A stretch of DNA of 64,000 bases, from the NCBI RefSeq assembly GCF_000164695.2, contig NC_014643.1, positions 1 to 64,000 on the forward strand. Direction: 5' to 3'. A program made the translations under genes and the position numbers. The DNA is from Rothia dentocariosa ATCC 17931 (lineage in GTDB: Bacteria; Actinomycetota; Actinomycetes; Actinomycetales; Micrococcaceae). The notes under the pieces are model-generated. The model saw nothing but the letters and a program-made list of their open reading frames with translations, made no database searches and was not told the DNA's origin. Shown here piece by piece: positions 45,989-57,900 of the stretch; positions within the stretch are counted from its first letter, which is position 1; each line of letters starts with the position of its first letter.

Positions 45989-46207
45989 CTAGGGACGAAT
46001 AAGCGCGATAGCGTCGTTAAACATCTTGATCAGAGCCGGTTGGGCAATAGCTAAAATCGCGGCGACAAGGATCGCGCTCATCATGGTAATCATGACCCAT
46101 CCGGGTACATCTCCGCGTTCTGGGTCGTCATGCATGCCTCTATAAGAGGCAAGCAGAAAAGCAATACCGGGAACAGACAGAAACAACATACGAAGTTGAG
46201 TAAACAT
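45989..46207 (-). CDS. Flp-pilin-like small membrane protein
   Basis: A 72-residue protein with a basic/acidic N-terminus and a segment DVPGWVMITMMSAILVAAIL preceded by Gly, which resembles the cleavage-site region and hydrophobic core of actinobacterial Flp-type pilins although Glu at +5 is missing. The C-terminal amphipathic stretch is QPALIKMFNDAIALIRP. Its position between tadC and tadE is where the major pilin or a pilin-like gene is expected. Pilin identity is inferred from size, position and hydrophobicity. Confidence 0.65.
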   Translation of the reverse strand: MFTQLRMLFLSVPGIAFLLASYRGMHDDPERGDVPGWVMITMMSAILVAAILAIAQPALIKMFNDAIALIRP

Positions 46208-46268
46208 GGTATTTTCCTTATGTGATTGAGCTATTTGGAACCCGCCTTAGGGGCGAGGTTGTGATGCG

Positions 46269-47201
46269 TTAAAACGCAAGTTTCATCAGTGAAAGACCGG
46301 GGAAAATCGCGAAGACTACGGTCAAAGGCAGAATTAAAAATACGACAGGCGCCAACATGGCGATCTCCTTTTTCCCGGCTACTTCGAGAAGCTCGCGTTT
46401 CGCGTTGTCGCGCACATCTTGGGCCTGTGCCCGTAGAACATCTGCCAAAGGAGTACCGCGTTCGATGGCTACGGCTACACCATCGACAAATCGGCTAAGG
46501 GCTGGAATTTGTGTACTCTGTGCGAATTCGTTGAGCGCCGCCAGTAGGCTGGATCCGGCTCGCGTTTGCGCAAGAATATCGTTAAATTCTCGGGCCAATT
46601 CCCCGCGAGATGTACGGCAAATGCGCTCCAGGGAAGCAAGAGCAGATTCACCCGCAGCCACCGAAAGCGCCATCATCTCTGCAAGCGCAGGAAACTCCGC
46701 AATGAGCTGTTTCTCACGACGTACAATAATCTGGCCCAGCCACCAGTCTCGCGCCAGAAAACCGGTAACACCACCCAGGATAATGAGCATCAGGCCGCTC
46801 CAGAGTGACAATTGGTTTTCCAACAACCCAATAACGCTCAATACTCCTAAAAGGGCCACCGAACTAACCGCCCAGAGGATTTGTTCGGCACGAAAAGCAC
46901 TTACAGTCTGATCACTTCCCGCGCGGCGCAAGCGAGCAGCAAGGGCTTCGTCCCTAGACTCTGTAGAACGTACCCGCCCTAGGAACGACTGCATCATAGG
47001 TTCCAGGAACGAATAAAGGGCATCTAAAACGCTAGTTCCTGAGACCTGATTCTCACGGTGCAGGGATTCGCGTATCGAAACGGAGCGCATCTGCGGCGCA
47101 ATACGTTCTCCAAAGTTCGGCCCACGTCTCTTACGCAATGAAGATGCTATGAGCATTACACCAAACGCGAAGAAAAGCCCGAAGATAATAGCAAAGTTCA
47201 T
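46269..47201 (-). CDS. tadC: TadC-type secretion platform protein (GspF family)
   Basis: A 310-residue inner-membrane platform protein of the Flp pilus machine. A type II secretion F domain lies at about 165-290 (EFPALAEMMALSVAAGESAL and GTPLADVLRAQAQDVRDNAK). Membrane helices are at the N-terminus, near 105-150 (two) and at the C-terminus (ALVFLILPLTVVFAIFPG-like region). Its start overlaps the tadB stop by four bases. TadB and TadC pair to form the platform on which TadA acts. Confidence 0.88.
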   Translation of the reverse strand: MNFAIIFGLFFAFGVMLIASSLRKRRGPNFGERIAPQMRSVSIRESLHRENQVSGTSVLDALYSFLEPMMQSFLGRVRSTESRDEALAARLRRAGSDQTVSAFRAEQILWAVSSVALLGVLSVIGLLENQLSLWSGLMLIILGGVTGFLARDWWLGQIIVRREKQLIAEFPALAEMMALSVAAGESALASLERICRTSRGELAREFNDILAQTRAGSSLLAALNEFAQSTQIPALSRFVDGVAVAIERGTPLADVLRAQAQDVRDNAKRELLEVAGKKEIAMLAPVVFLILPLTVVFAIFPGLSLMKLAF

Positions 47202-48052
47202 GCAAAAACCCTCCTTTCTTGAGGTAGCGCCCCGATACGGAGCATGATGCGGTACGCGATTACCGACAGTCCAGCACCCGCGAACATAAGAACGAAACCG
47301 GCAAAAGAGTTATAAATATTTCGAACCGCAGGCTGTGTGGCCATCAGCATCAGTACTACCCATGGAGCAACACAGGCCAACCGGGCGGCGTTGACAGTCC
47401 AAGATTGGCGTGCTTGAAGTTCTGCTCGGGTACGCGCATTTTCTCGTAAGAAATTACTCAATGTGCCCAGTAGTCGTCCCAAGTCACTGCCGCCGACTTC
47501 ACGTGCTATTTTGAGTGCTTCAACGATATTATCGGCGACTGGATCAGCAACATACTCCTTGAGCCGATTCAAGGAAGCTACAAAGTCACCGGTTGCACGA
47601 TAATCCGATCCAAAACGTGCAAAAGCCTCTCGAAGTTCATACGGTCCGCGGTACGAAAGCTGGATAAGAGCCTCTGGCAGCGAAAGCCCAGCACGAATAG
47701 CCGATCGTAAGTGATCAACGGCATCCGGCCAGAGCTGCCAGAGTTTACCCTCACGCACTTTCGCACGATGATTCACAACCACGCGAGGCATGATGAAACC
47801 ACTGCCCGTCCCTAGAAAGGCGAAGCTCCACAGCCCGGTCAGGGCGAAAAGAAGCACTCCTGCTAAAACCCCGCTGAGGATACTCACTCCGGTAAAAGCC
47901 GAGGGAGTAATAGTGTGCATCCCAGCTTTACGAAGAGTTACCGCTATCTTCGGTTCCCGTTCAGTCTTGACGGCTCCTTGCGGCATGCTCCAGCATGACC
48001 ACCATACGAGGAAAACCCCGATCCCCATTGCTAAGCCATAGATAACACCCAT
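47198..48052 (-). CDS. tadB: TadB-type secretion platform protein (GspF family)
   Basis: A 284-residue partner of TadC. The GspF domain lies at about 120-245 (LPEALIQLSYRGPYELREAF and VGGSDLGRLLGTLSNFLREN), with helices at 1-18, 60-95 (two) and 225-275. The ATG is formed by the last A of the tadA TAA stop (TAATG), so the pair is translationally coupled; a longer ATG-started frame back to 48145 would overlap tadA and is rejected. Confidence 0.88.
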   Translation of the reverse strand: MGVIYGLAMGIGVFLVWWSCWSMPQGAVKTEREPKIAVTLRKAGMHTITPSAFTGVSILSGVLAGVLLFALTGLWSFAFLGTGSGFIMPRVVVNHRAKVREGKLWQLWPDAVDHLRSAIRAGLSLPEALIQLSYRGPYELREAFARFGSDYRATGDFVASLNRLKEYVADPVADNIVEALKIAREVGGSDLGRLLGTLSNFLRENARTRAELQARQSWTVNAARLACVAPWVVLMLMATQPAVRNIYNSFAGFVLMFAGAGLSVIAYRIMLRIGALPQERRVFA

Positions 48053-49314
48053 TAGCGTCCCGCCTTTGCTGCTGCTAATACTTGTTCGGGCCGGTGTCCG
48101 GCGCGAACCCATTTTTCGGGTGTTGGGATTTCTAAAGCTACGCACACCATTTCACCTTGTTGACGGGTAAAAAGCGGTGACATCTCAATGACGCCGTCTT
48201 CTACACGACCGCCCAGCATATAGATCTCTTCTACCTGACGATGCCCGTGAGTGTCGCGTCCACAATGAATTACGAGGTCGAAACAGCTCGCTACAGTGGG
48301 CACCACGAAGGCGGATGAGATATTGTCTCCTGCCAGCAACGGAAGAGTACAAATTTTAGTGACTGCATCCCGTGCAGAATTCGCGTGAATAGTACACATA
48401 CCCGGTAAACCCGCGTTAAGAGCGATGAGCATATCGAGGGATTCCGCTTCGCGAACCTCGCCAATGAGTAGTCGATCCGGTCTCATACGCAGAGCCTCTT
48501 TGACGAGGCGGCGAAGAGCTATTGCGCCTTTACCCTCTAGATTAGGCTGTCTGCATTGCATTCCAACAACATCGCGCAGAGGAATAGAAAGCTCAAAGAT
48601 TTCTTCACAGGTCACCACCCGTTCGCGCGGCGGTATGGATGCTGCCAAACAATTTAGCATTGTGGTTTTACCCGCTTGAGTAGCCCCGGACACTAAAATA
48701 TTGACTCCGCTTTCGACAGCAGCATGTAAAAACGATGCGGCTCCCGCGCTCAGGGAACCAAGCTTTACGAGGTCGGGAAGACGTTTGGCGCGCACCACAA
48801 ATTTACGAATGTTGAGGGAGGTGTGGGCTCTCGTAATATCGGGAATCACGGCGTGCAGACGAGATCCATCCGGTAACGAAGCATCGACGAAGGGAGATGA
48901 TAAATCGACACGTCGTCCCGAAGGCTTGAGCATACGTTCCAGGAGCTGTTGAATAGCCTCATCGCTGAGGTGCAGCCCTGTCAGTTCACTCTCGCCAGCA
49001 CGAGCCACAAAGATTTCATCGGGTGAATTGATCCAGATTTCTTCGACCTCTTCATCATCAAGATAAGGCTGAAGCGGGCCATATCCACAGAGATCGTTAC
49101 GCAGCCGATGGATAATCTCTTCGACGTTCTCAAGAGGAGGAAGGGAAGCGCGTACCATCCGTCTTTCGTAGGCGGAAACAGTACTTCTAATGAGCCCTTC
49201 GACGGCATCCTGTGACGTGTAAGGGTCAAGGTCTCCGTCGCGAATCGCATCACGGATCTCGGCATCGAGCAGAGAATAATAATCTGGCACGACAGCAGAT
49301 CTCGGGGTCTCCAT
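48052..49314 (-). CDS. tadA: TadA/CpaF-type secretion ATPase
   Basis: A 420-residue hexameric ATPase (GspE/VirB11 family) that powers pilus assembly. The N-terminal domain (about 1-125) includes NDLCGYGPLQPYLDDEEVEE and IWINSPDEIFVA. The Walker A GATQAGKTT is near 205, followed by the Asp box (CEEIFELSI), the Walker B-like RMRPDRLLIGEVREAE and the His box region GMCTIHANSARDA. The ATG at 49314 has GGGAGA upstream and fits the family better than the ATG at 49356. It heads the tadA-B-C-pilin-E-E-G operon. cpaE and the SAF gene, usually adjacent, are 13 kb away. Confidence 0.92.
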   Translation of the reverse strand: METPRSAVVPDYYSLLDAEIRDAIRDGDLDPYTSQDAVEGLIRSTVSAYERRMVRASLPPLENVEEIIHRLRNDLCGYGPLQPYLDDEEVEEIWINSPDEIFVARAGESELTGLHLSDEAIQQLLERMLKPSGRRVDLSSPFVDASLPDGSRLHAVIPDITRAHTSLNIRKFVVRAKRLPDLVKLGSLSAGAASFLHAAVESGVNILVSGATQAGKTTMLNCLAASIPPRERVVTCEEIFELSIPLRDVVGMQCRQPNLEGKGAIALRRLVKEALRMRPDRLLIGEVREAESLDMLIALNAGLPGMCTIHANSARDAVTKICTLPLLAGDNISSAFVVPTVASCFDLVIHCGRDTHGHRQVEEIYMLGGRVEDGVIEMSPLFTRQQGEMVCVALEIPTPEKWVRAGHRPEQVLAAAKAGR

Positions 49315-49504
49315 TGATGTTCTCCCGGTGAAGTTTAGTGTGGTTGGTATTCTCAACGCTCTCTTAAATCAAAAATTTCGCGTTGATGTCACAATATATC
49401 CACTGGAAAACATTTACCAAAACTACATATATTTTATGCGTAATGTTCCTCGAATAATTTCTGACTCTCCTGCTAAGACTTATAGGGCTGTCAATTAATG
49501 CGTA

Positions 49505-49555
49505 GACGGGGTGAGGGGAGAACAACCATTATGGTTGTTCTCCCCTCACCCCGTC
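49505..49555 (-). terminator. 51-base palindromic hairpin after wzt
   Basis: Arms 49505-49529 and 49531-49555 are perfectly complementary (25 bp, GACGGGGTGAGGGGAG at the base). It lies 24 bases past the wzt stop and before the tad operon. There is no T-run, so termination relies on the long GC-rich stem. Confidence 0.75.
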
Positions 49556-49579
49556 AAAACATACAAGAGCCTAGAGACC

Positions 49580-50347
49580 CTAGCCACGAATCATCTTGAC
49601 CGCATCCTTGATGTCCCCGTCGAAACTTAAATTACCGTGGTCAAGTACTACACCGCGATCACATATCTGTGATACCAGGTCGAGGTCATGACTTACGACA
49701 ACCAGAGTCTTGCCCGCTTGGATGAGCTCTTGAATCCTTGCAATACATTTCTTCTGGAAAGGTTCATCGCCAACCGCCAGAATCTCATCCACCAAGAAAA
49801 TATCTGGGTTAGTATGCACAGCTACCGAAAACGCAAGACGCAGGTACATACCGGATGAATAAAACTTCACCTCGGTATCAATAAATTCCTCAATTTCAGA
49901 GAATGCCACAATATCGTCAAAGGCATCTTCAATCTCTTTTTTGGTCATACCCAGAATAGCGCCATTGAGGAATACATTATCGCGCCCCGTGAGGTCGGGA
50001 TGAAAGCCTGCACCCACCTCAATAAGGCCCGCGATTTTACCGCGGTTGAGAACCTGTCCGCCTTCAGGCTGCATCACACCGGAAATCAGCTTCAAAAGGG
50101 TTGATTTACCGGAGCCATTGAGCCCCAAAAGTGCCACACGTTCACCCTGTTTTACATTCAGAGTAATACCATTGAGAGCGTTAAACTTCTCAGACAGGTC
50201 ACCTTTACGCCCCTTCATAAGCCATACAAAGGCTTCTTTCATAGAACGCGTATGACGCAGCACAAAGCTTTTAACGAGCTCATCGACTTGAATAACAACC
50301 GGAGCATTCGGATCAATCTCAGGCAGATCTATTTTCTCAATCTTCAC
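49580..50347 (-). CDS. wzt: Polysaccharide ABC exporter ATPase (Wzt, galactan type)
   Basis: A 255-residue ATPase of an ABC-2 polysaccharide exporter. Walker A LLGLNGSGKST (about 74-84), signature FYSSGMYLRLAFSVAV and Walker B DIFLVDEILAVGD are typical of the Wzt/RfbE/TagH group. It ends without the C-terminal carbohydrate-binding extension seen in some O-antigen Wzt proteins. The neighbours (wzm, GlfT2, Glf) point to export of lipid-linked galactan, as Rv3781/Rv3783 do in mycobacteria. It is the last gene of glf-glfT2-wzm-wzt. Confidence 0.9.
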   Translation of the reverse strand: MKIEKIDLPEIDPNAPVVIQVDELVKSFVLRHTRSMKEAFVWLMKGRKGDLSEKFNALNGITLNVKQGERVALLGLNGSGKSTLLKLISGVMQPEGGQVLNRGKIAGLIEVGAGFHPDLTGRDNVFLNGAILGMTKKEIEDAFDDIVAFSEIEEFIDTEVKFYSSGMYLRLAFSVAVHTNPDIFLVDEILAVGDEPFQKKCIARIQELIQAGKTLVVVSHDLDLVSQICDRGVVLDHGNLSFDGDIKDAVKMIRG

Positions 50348-50352
50348 AAGAA

Positions 50353-51231
50353 TCAGAGCTCCTGAGCGAAGTTGCCCTCAAACTTACGGAAGAGCAAATC
50401 GCCGATTAGAACGGTCAGTAAGGAAATACCAATACCTACCGGAGTCCAGAAACTAAACAGATGCGGAACAATCTCAGCAAAATGTCCCGACTTTTCGAGG
50501 TCTGCCGTAGGGCGCCAAAAACCGTAGTGGAAAAGTTCAACCGCAACAGTCAGTGGGTTCAACATAAACACGTTGAAAACCCACGGATACAGAGTGTCAC
50601 GTACCATGGTCCAGGAGTACAACACCGGGGAGAACCATGTTGCTACCATCAGGAGCATATCAACGATATTCTCGGAGTCGCGGAAGAATACGTTTGCCAC
50701 ACCAAAGATGAGCCCCAGGCCGTAGGACAGAAGCATCACGATAGCCATCCCAGCCAAAATCGCGGCAATATTGCGCAGCCCAGGACGCCATCCCGCAAAG
50801 AAGCAAGCGATAAGCATCACCACGATTTGGGGTATGAAATGTACTACCGCCACCCACACAGTTGAAAGTGAGAAGAGCTCCCTCGGAAGATAAATCTTCC
50901 GAATCAGGGCGCTGTTAACCACCATCGTGCGGGCACCGTTCCCGAATCCTTCCGAGAAGAAGTTAATCACGATCATGCCCGAAAACAGGTAGATCGCATA
51001 GTTGTGCATTCCTCGTTCCAAGCCTAAGAATAAGCCCATGGCAACATAGAACACGCCGAACTGGACGCCCGGCTTAATGTACGACCACAGGATCCCTAGA
51101 ACCGAGCCACGGTAGCGAACCTGGATTTCCTTATCAACCAGTAACCTCAAAAGGTACCGATTACGAATGGCATCCAGGATTCCCCGCCCGCGGCCGGGGG
51201 CTTTCAAAGGTTCATCGTGCAAAGTGCTCAT
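50353..51231 (-). CDS. wzm: Polysaccharide ABC exporter permease (Wzm)
   Basis: A 292-residue ABC-2 permease with six helices. Marks are VRYRGSVLGILWSYIKPGVQ before helix 1, GMIVINFFSEGFGNGARTMV, NSALIRKIYLPRELFSLSTV and WFSPVLYSWTMVRDTLYPW. It pairs with Wzt five bases downstream and starts inside the end of the glycosyltransferase gene (four-base overlap). Expected to flip undecaprenyl-linked galactan across the membrane (family knowledge). Confidence 0.9.
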   Translation of the reverse strand: MSTLHDEPLKAPGRGRGILDAIRNRYLLRLLVDKEIQVRYRGSVLGILWSYIKPGVQFGVFYVAMGLFLGLERGMHNYAIYLFSGMIVINFFSEGFGNGARTMVVNSALIRKIYLPRELFSLSTVWVAVVHFIPQIVVMLIACFFAGWRPGLRNIAAILAGMAIVMLLSYGLGLIFGVANVFFRDSENIVDMLLMVATWFSPVLYSWTMVRDTLYPWVFNVFMLNPLTVAVELFHYGFWRPTADLEKSGHFAEIVPHLFSFWTPVGIGISLLTVLIGDLLFRKFEGNFAQEL

Positions 51232-53237
51232 CGCTTAAGTTCAGACTCCGTATGCTTTGCAAAAGTTTCTGCCCATGCATCATAGGAAGCGACATCGGCT
51301 GCAGCATCTTGATACCGCTTGCGCAACTGCTCCCAATCTTTAATGATCTTCGCGTGCAATCTGGTAGCGTGAATCAGCTTTGACCGCAGCTGCTGAGGAT
51401 CACGGCGATACCAGAACAATCCGGTTCCCTCCGCGTTCGTGGCCAGCGCTGAATCAAACTTAGACAGCGTCCACCAGTTAGTTTCCCCGTAGTTGAGCTG
51501 AATCTGCGGATGTTCTTTTGCTTCATCATCTACGGGCTTGAACAGCTGACGTGCGACCGTTCTTGCGGTCCACGGCACAAGTTTCTTATATCCCGGTGAC
51601 TTGAAATTGCGGCGGCCGCGGAAAGGCGGCTTCTTCGATTTAACCGTGGGAAAATCGTCCACATTCGGCTTCATCTGAGACTCCGGGTACTCCCCCGCCA
51701 ACTGACGAATTACCGGTAAACGAGCCGAAAGTGACTCATGCAAGTGTTCCGGTCCGGCCAGCAAATCTTCCAGCGCCATGAGGCGGCCTGCTTGAGTGTA
51801 ATACTGCATTGACAACGTGTGCTTGACGTCCAAGAACATGGAGTCAACCAGCACACGGCCACCCTTATCGAAGGGAGAATGCAACAGCGCGGTAATCAGG
51901 CGGTTACGTTCATGATAGTAAGCCTGCCAGCCCACCGAGTCATCCTTATCGGTCCATGAAACGTGCCATACACCTGCTCCAGGGAAGGACACTGTAGGGA
52001 TACCAGCAGCCTTCGCGCGCAAGCCATACTCAGCGTCATCCCATTTAAGGAAAAGCGGTAACGACAGGCCGATCTTGCGGATTACCGAAGTTGGGATAAG
52101 ACACATCCACCAACCGTTATAATCCACGTCTACACGACGATGCAGCCAGTGCGTGCTGCGCAGGTTGCTGCGGCCTAAGTCGTGACCCATCGCCATGTCC
52201 TCGTGAGGCTTCGCGTAGAAGTTACGCCACGGATCAACGACTTCGCCGAATGCATGAAGTACCGAACGGTCGAACATATCGAACATGTGCGCACCCACAA
52301 TTGTGGGGTCTTTACAATAGTTCGCGAAAGTCACCATGCGCAAAATTGCTTCTGGCTCCACGATCACGTCGTCATCAAGCAGAAGCACATAATCGCTGCC
52401 GTTCTTGACTGCCTCGAACATACCACGTGAGAAACCACCAGAGCCGCCTAGATTCCCCTGGTTAATGATGCGGAACTTACCGGCAAGGGGCTTAACGACC
52501 TCCTCGAATTCTTCGTGATCCTGCACCTTCGAACTGCCCTGATCAACAATTAGGAACTCGTGGACGGCATCAAAAATTTCGGGGCTATTGCCAAGCGTAC
52601 GAATGTTGTCAATACAATAATCGACCTTATTCATGGTCGTAATCTGAACCGTTGCTTGACCGGCCTGAACGTCAGCACGGGGCTCAATATCACCTAGCCA
52701 ATTAGCCTCAACCAGCTCAAGATCTTCAGTTCCAGAAAGATCAAACCAATACCAACCTCCATCGCCGAAAGGCGCTAGGGGCAGGGTAAAGATTGATGTT
52801 TCGTCCCCCGAAAGGAGCTTTGCATCCACGCGCTGAATAACACCACGACCGTTGGATTTGTATACGATCACCATGCCTTCGCCACGGGTTTGGACGCTCA
52901 GTACGACCTCTTTAAGATCGGTCCAACGGCGCCAATACGATGCTGGGAACGCATTGAAATAGGTGCCAAATGAGAGACTTTGCCCAGGATTAACGTTGAT
53001 GGAGCGACGACCGATAAGGCCTTCAGCTGCGGTTCGGTTAGCAGCGATATTAGCGGCACTTTGTTCCTGTACCTGCGCCGCCTCTGTAATACTCGTGGTA
53101 GCGTCACCATCAATACGGGTTGGCAACTGAACGCCAGCGGCTACGCCAGCATCCACATACAGGGGTACCACGTCGGTTTCAACCGCGCTAGGGAAAATAA
53201 CGCGCTGCAGGGTTTTCAGAGTTTGAGTTTCAGCCAT
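51228..53237 (-). CDS. glfT2: Galactofuranosyltransferase GlfT2-like (GT2)
   Basis: A 669-residue processive galactofuranosyltransferase. It has an N-terminal beta-rich domain (about 1-200), a GT-A catalytic domain with the metal-binding triple Asp in LLLDDDVIVEPEA (near 285), GGSGGFSRGMFEAV, and the acceptor-site acids in LFLKWDDAEYGLRAKAAG (near 398) with the catalytic-region His in VWHVSWTDKDD. A helical C-terminal part of about 200 residues follows. Layout and length match mycobacterial GlfT2, which alternates linkages while polymerising UDP-Galf. glf, which makes UDP-Galf, lies directly upstream with a two-base gap. Confidence 0.92.
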   Translation of the reverse strand: MAETQTLKTLQRVIFPSAVETDVVPLYVDAGVAAGVQLPTRIDGDATTSITEAAQVQEQSAANIAANRTAAEGLIGRRSINVNPGQSLSFGTYFNAFPASYWRRWTDLKEVVLSVQTRGEGMVIVYKSNGRGVIQRVDAKLLSGDETSIFTLPLAPFGDGGWYWFDLSGTEDLELVEANWLGDIEPRADVQAGQATVQITTMNKVDYCIDNIRTLGNSPEIFDAVHEFLIVDQGSSKVQDHEEFEEVVKPLAGKFRIINQGNLGGSGGFSRGMFEAVKNGSDYVLLLDDDVIVEPEAILRMVTFANYCKDPTIVGAHMFDMFDRSVLHAFGEVVDPWRNFYAKPHEDMAMGHDLGRSNLRSTHWLHRRVDVDYNGWWMCLIPTSVIRKIGLSLPLFLKWDDAEYGLRAKAAGIPTVSFPGAGVWHVSWTDKDDSVGWQAYYHERNRLITALLHSPFDKGGRVLVDSMFLDVKHTLSMQYYTQAGRLMALEDLLAGPEHLHESLSARLPVIRQLAGEYPESQMKPNVDDFPTVKSKKPPFRGRRNFKSPGYKKLVPWTARTVARQLFKPVDDEAKEHPQIQLNYGETNWWTLSKFDSALATNAEGTGLFWYRRDPQQLRSKLIHATRLHAKIIKDWEQLRKRYQDAAADVASYDAWAETFAKHTESELKR

Positions 53238-53239
53238 AA

Positions 53240-54430
<1,191 letters not shown>

Positions 54431-54832
54431 TTACTCCTGTATGTCATGGGAACTCGCGTTATATCAACGAATTCACCTGCCGTAGACGCCCTGTGCAAGG
54501 GAGCCAATTCTGTTGTGTTTACGGCATACGCTGCCACTGACACAACGATTTTAGTCATTATCTAAAGTTACCCGATAACACCGTCAGTTGCATATTTTCC
54601 CGGTACAGCAGACTGGGGGTTTAAACCCACGACGCACACGGTATAAGCGATAATTCCGAAATTCGAGTGTACCAATCCTACCGAAGAACCGGGCTGAGGT
54701 ATACGGAGTGTCTCAACTTTTGGTTCAAACTGCACGTCTATGCAACCTCTCTCCGAGGCAATCACGCGAGCCTGCACATCACGTAATATTTCCGGTTTTT
54801 CGTCGTTATTACCGGTAAATTTCCAAAATATC

Positions 54833-54841
54833 TGTGGATAA
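54833..54841 (-). promoter_or_regulatory. DnaA box (perfect 9-mer)
   Basis: TTATCCACA on the minus strand. It faces a second perfect copy at 54870 in opposite orientation, 28 bases away; the pair lies 53-98 bases upstream of the FHA-FtsK start. Confidence 0.6.
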
Positions 54842-54869
54842 CCTGCTCATCACATCTGAATCTCACACG

Positions 54870-54878
54870 TTATCCACA
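54870..54878 (+). promoter_or_regulatory. DnaA box (perfect 9-mer)
   Basis: Exact TTATCCACA on the plus strand, inverted relative to the box at 54833. Confidence 0.6.
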
Positions 54879-54930
54879 GAACCACAACAAAGCGGTTGAA
54901 AGCACATGGCATACCGACTGATATAGAAAT

Positions 54931-57900
54931 ATGAAACTTCGGCTTTTCCACACCCCTGATATCGCAGATGTGAGCGCCCAGGAGCGCTTGACTGATCACG
55001 ATTTCTATCCAAGCCTCTTATCTCTTGAATGTTCCGAGCAGACCTCGGGGGCACAGGTACAACACATAATTTCGCCCTCTAAAAATGTATATAGTGTCTT
55101 TTCTCCTAGCGGTGATTCCACTCGTTTAGAAGATTGCGTGGCTGCAGCCGCACCTCTGATACATGGAGCCTGGATCAAACCCGAGCAACCTTCCGATGAG
55201 AGACCAGCATCGGTTAGTACTCTTTGCGTACTTCGGGGACCAGATGCGGGCCGCTCCTTCTCACTCCCTCGTGGGTTAACCGTTCTAGGCCGCTCCGAAA
55301 CGCGTAGCGGTATTTCACTCAATGATCCGTATATCAAGCCACGCCACGCCGAATTTGATGCTTCTGGTTCAGGGGTGACTCTCAGGGTTCTAGAACCGGA
55401 GGGGACTGCGCAAAGAACCGGCTCCCATGCGCGCCCAAAGCCTCAAATTCTACAGTGGAACAAACCTTTTATGGTAGGTACTTCACTGTGTGTCATCTGT
55501 CCTCCTGGAAAAGCCCCGGAGCTTCTCACGCCCTCACACGATTCTTCGCCTTTTACTCCGGTTATTGTTAATCCGCCCGCTCCCCGAAAACTGGGCATGA
55601 TGCTGATGACTATCCTGTTACCGCTCGTGGCGGGCGTGGCCTTCGCCCTTTTTACAGGTATGTGGATTTTCTTGCTCATGTCTGTGGCTTCTTCACTTTT
55701 TATGCTGATGCATTTTTTCGGGGGCAGAGCGGAAAACCGCGGTGCCGCTGCGTTGGTGAAGAGCAGCGCAAAGCAAGAGTTAGAACGAGCACAGGCACTG
55801 CCGACAGCAGGAACACTGTTGCACGCAGCGGCTCCTGACGCTGCACGGTCACCTGCTGTGGTCCTAGGATACGGTCCTCGTCTCCCCTATATTTCGGGGC
55901 GAAACGTACGATTTGAGAAGATTTCCCCGCATCCACAGGCTCCACATTATATTCCGATCCCAGTACCAGGCTTACCTCACGACGTATTGCTGCGTGCCGA
56001 ACATCTTCATGCTTATTTAGTACAGCTTGTAGCCCATGCACGCGATACCATCACGGTCATAACCGATGCTGAGCATGCCGAAACACCGCTTTACGGTGCT
56101 TTGCGTTCCTTAGGTGTCTGCCCCCGTGTGTTTCTTCACGAGGGTGCGTCTCAGGCTCACCATATTCTCGAAAAGATATGTGATGCTGCAGAACGTCCAG
56201 GAACAGCCTTATCGACTTCACAGGAAGCTGGAGACGACCGACTTTTCATCATTTCCGCATCACTAGTGCGTTCCATACCGGCTGCGTTGATTAAACGAGC
56301 CGCGCAGGGAGCAAGGTTATGCATTGTTCACATGCCTATCGCCCGTGGAACCATTGATTCACCTCGCTCTGCTTCGGTATTCACCCATATACCCCACCTG
56401 CAGGTACATACCCACGGCGATTACCTAGAATCTGTGCAATATCTGCTTCGCGGCAACATCACTGATGATACAGCCCACAAAATCACCGGTTCTTCTCAAC
56501 ACGCAGGACTTACGCCTCACGAAGGGATCGTTCAGAACCACCCCTTAGACCTGCACGATATATGTGCTACAGCGGATGGGCTCAGTACTGACACATACAT
56601 TCGTACTTTGGGGGCTTTATCTGCGGTCCAGGCGTCATCTCCCCCAGGGTCAGGACACGGCACCGGTTCGGTCCATGCACGCACGCTTGCTTTCTCTGAG
56701 CTTACCCAGCAGTCTACGAATCTCCTCTACGAGCAGTGCCTTCAGCGGTGGGAACACAACCGCTACGCAGAGGATATTCGTTGTCTTTTAGGGGCCACCA
56801 CCGAAGGATTTTGCGATATTGGGTTCACAACACACGGCCCACATTGGCTTCTGGGAGGCACCACCGGCGCAGGAAAATCTCAACTTTTGCGTTCGCTCAT
56901 CCTTAGTGCGGCTCTGCGATATTCCCCAGAACGGCTGGGGCTTATTCTGGTAGATTTCAAGGGTTCCGCCGGGCTTGGTCCTCTGGCTGAGCTTCCCCAT
57001 ACACTCAGTTTGCTGAGCGATTTCGATGTTGCCGCCGTTCGCCGCGCGCTTGAGTTTTTACGTGCCGATGTGAACCGACGTGAGCTTGATTTACGCAACT
57101 TAGGGGTAAATTCTTATCATGACTACCTGCGGTTGTGCGCTTCAACGGGCAAAACACCACAGTACCCGGAAGTTGTGATTGTGGTCGATGAGTTCCGTAT
57201 GCTCGTTGAGTCTATGCCGGATGCTATGACCGAGCTAATGCGCATCGCTACTATTGGTCGTTCCTTAGGTATTCACCTGCTCTTGGCAACTCAACGACCT
57301 CAGGGAAGTATTTCACAGGATATTCGGGCCAATATTGCTACAAACATCTGTTTGCGTGTGGCATCTGCACAGGATTCATACAATCTCTTAGGACATGAAA
57401 AGGCCGCGCATATTTCCGCGTCCTCTCCCGGGGCTGGATATGTCAGTCTTCCAGATGGTCGTATTCTAGCTTTCCGTGCCCCACTTGTGGACGCTCTTCC
57501 GCAGCAACATGCGGACTTCCAACAGATATATCGGTGGGAGAGTCCGGGATGGGTTCCCCTAAACGAGATACCCTCCGTACAACAAGTTCCAGCCGAAGGT
57601 GAGGATAAGCTCCTAACTCGTGCCGTGCACAGTATTCGTGACTTATATCTGTCTTCGCATAAGAGCCCTGCGTTTGTTGACCATTCCGAGCAAAATTCGA
57701 GCAGTGTTGCTTATACCCGCGCACGGTATACTCCTATACCGCAAGCATTACCGGAGAATTTTCCTCTAACCCGTACCCTGCTTGATACCGATCTTCATCA
57801 AATCCTCGGCTCAGACGGCGCACGTAGACGCGGTTACCTTTTGGGCACCGTCGAAATCCCACAGTACGGTAAACGGCAGCCTATCCGGCTGGATTTAGAG

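Noticed and set aside
54568..54777. 70-codon minus-strand frame in the glf upstream gap
   Set aside because: No ribosome site and no family resemblance; it probably reflects chance in non-coding DNA.
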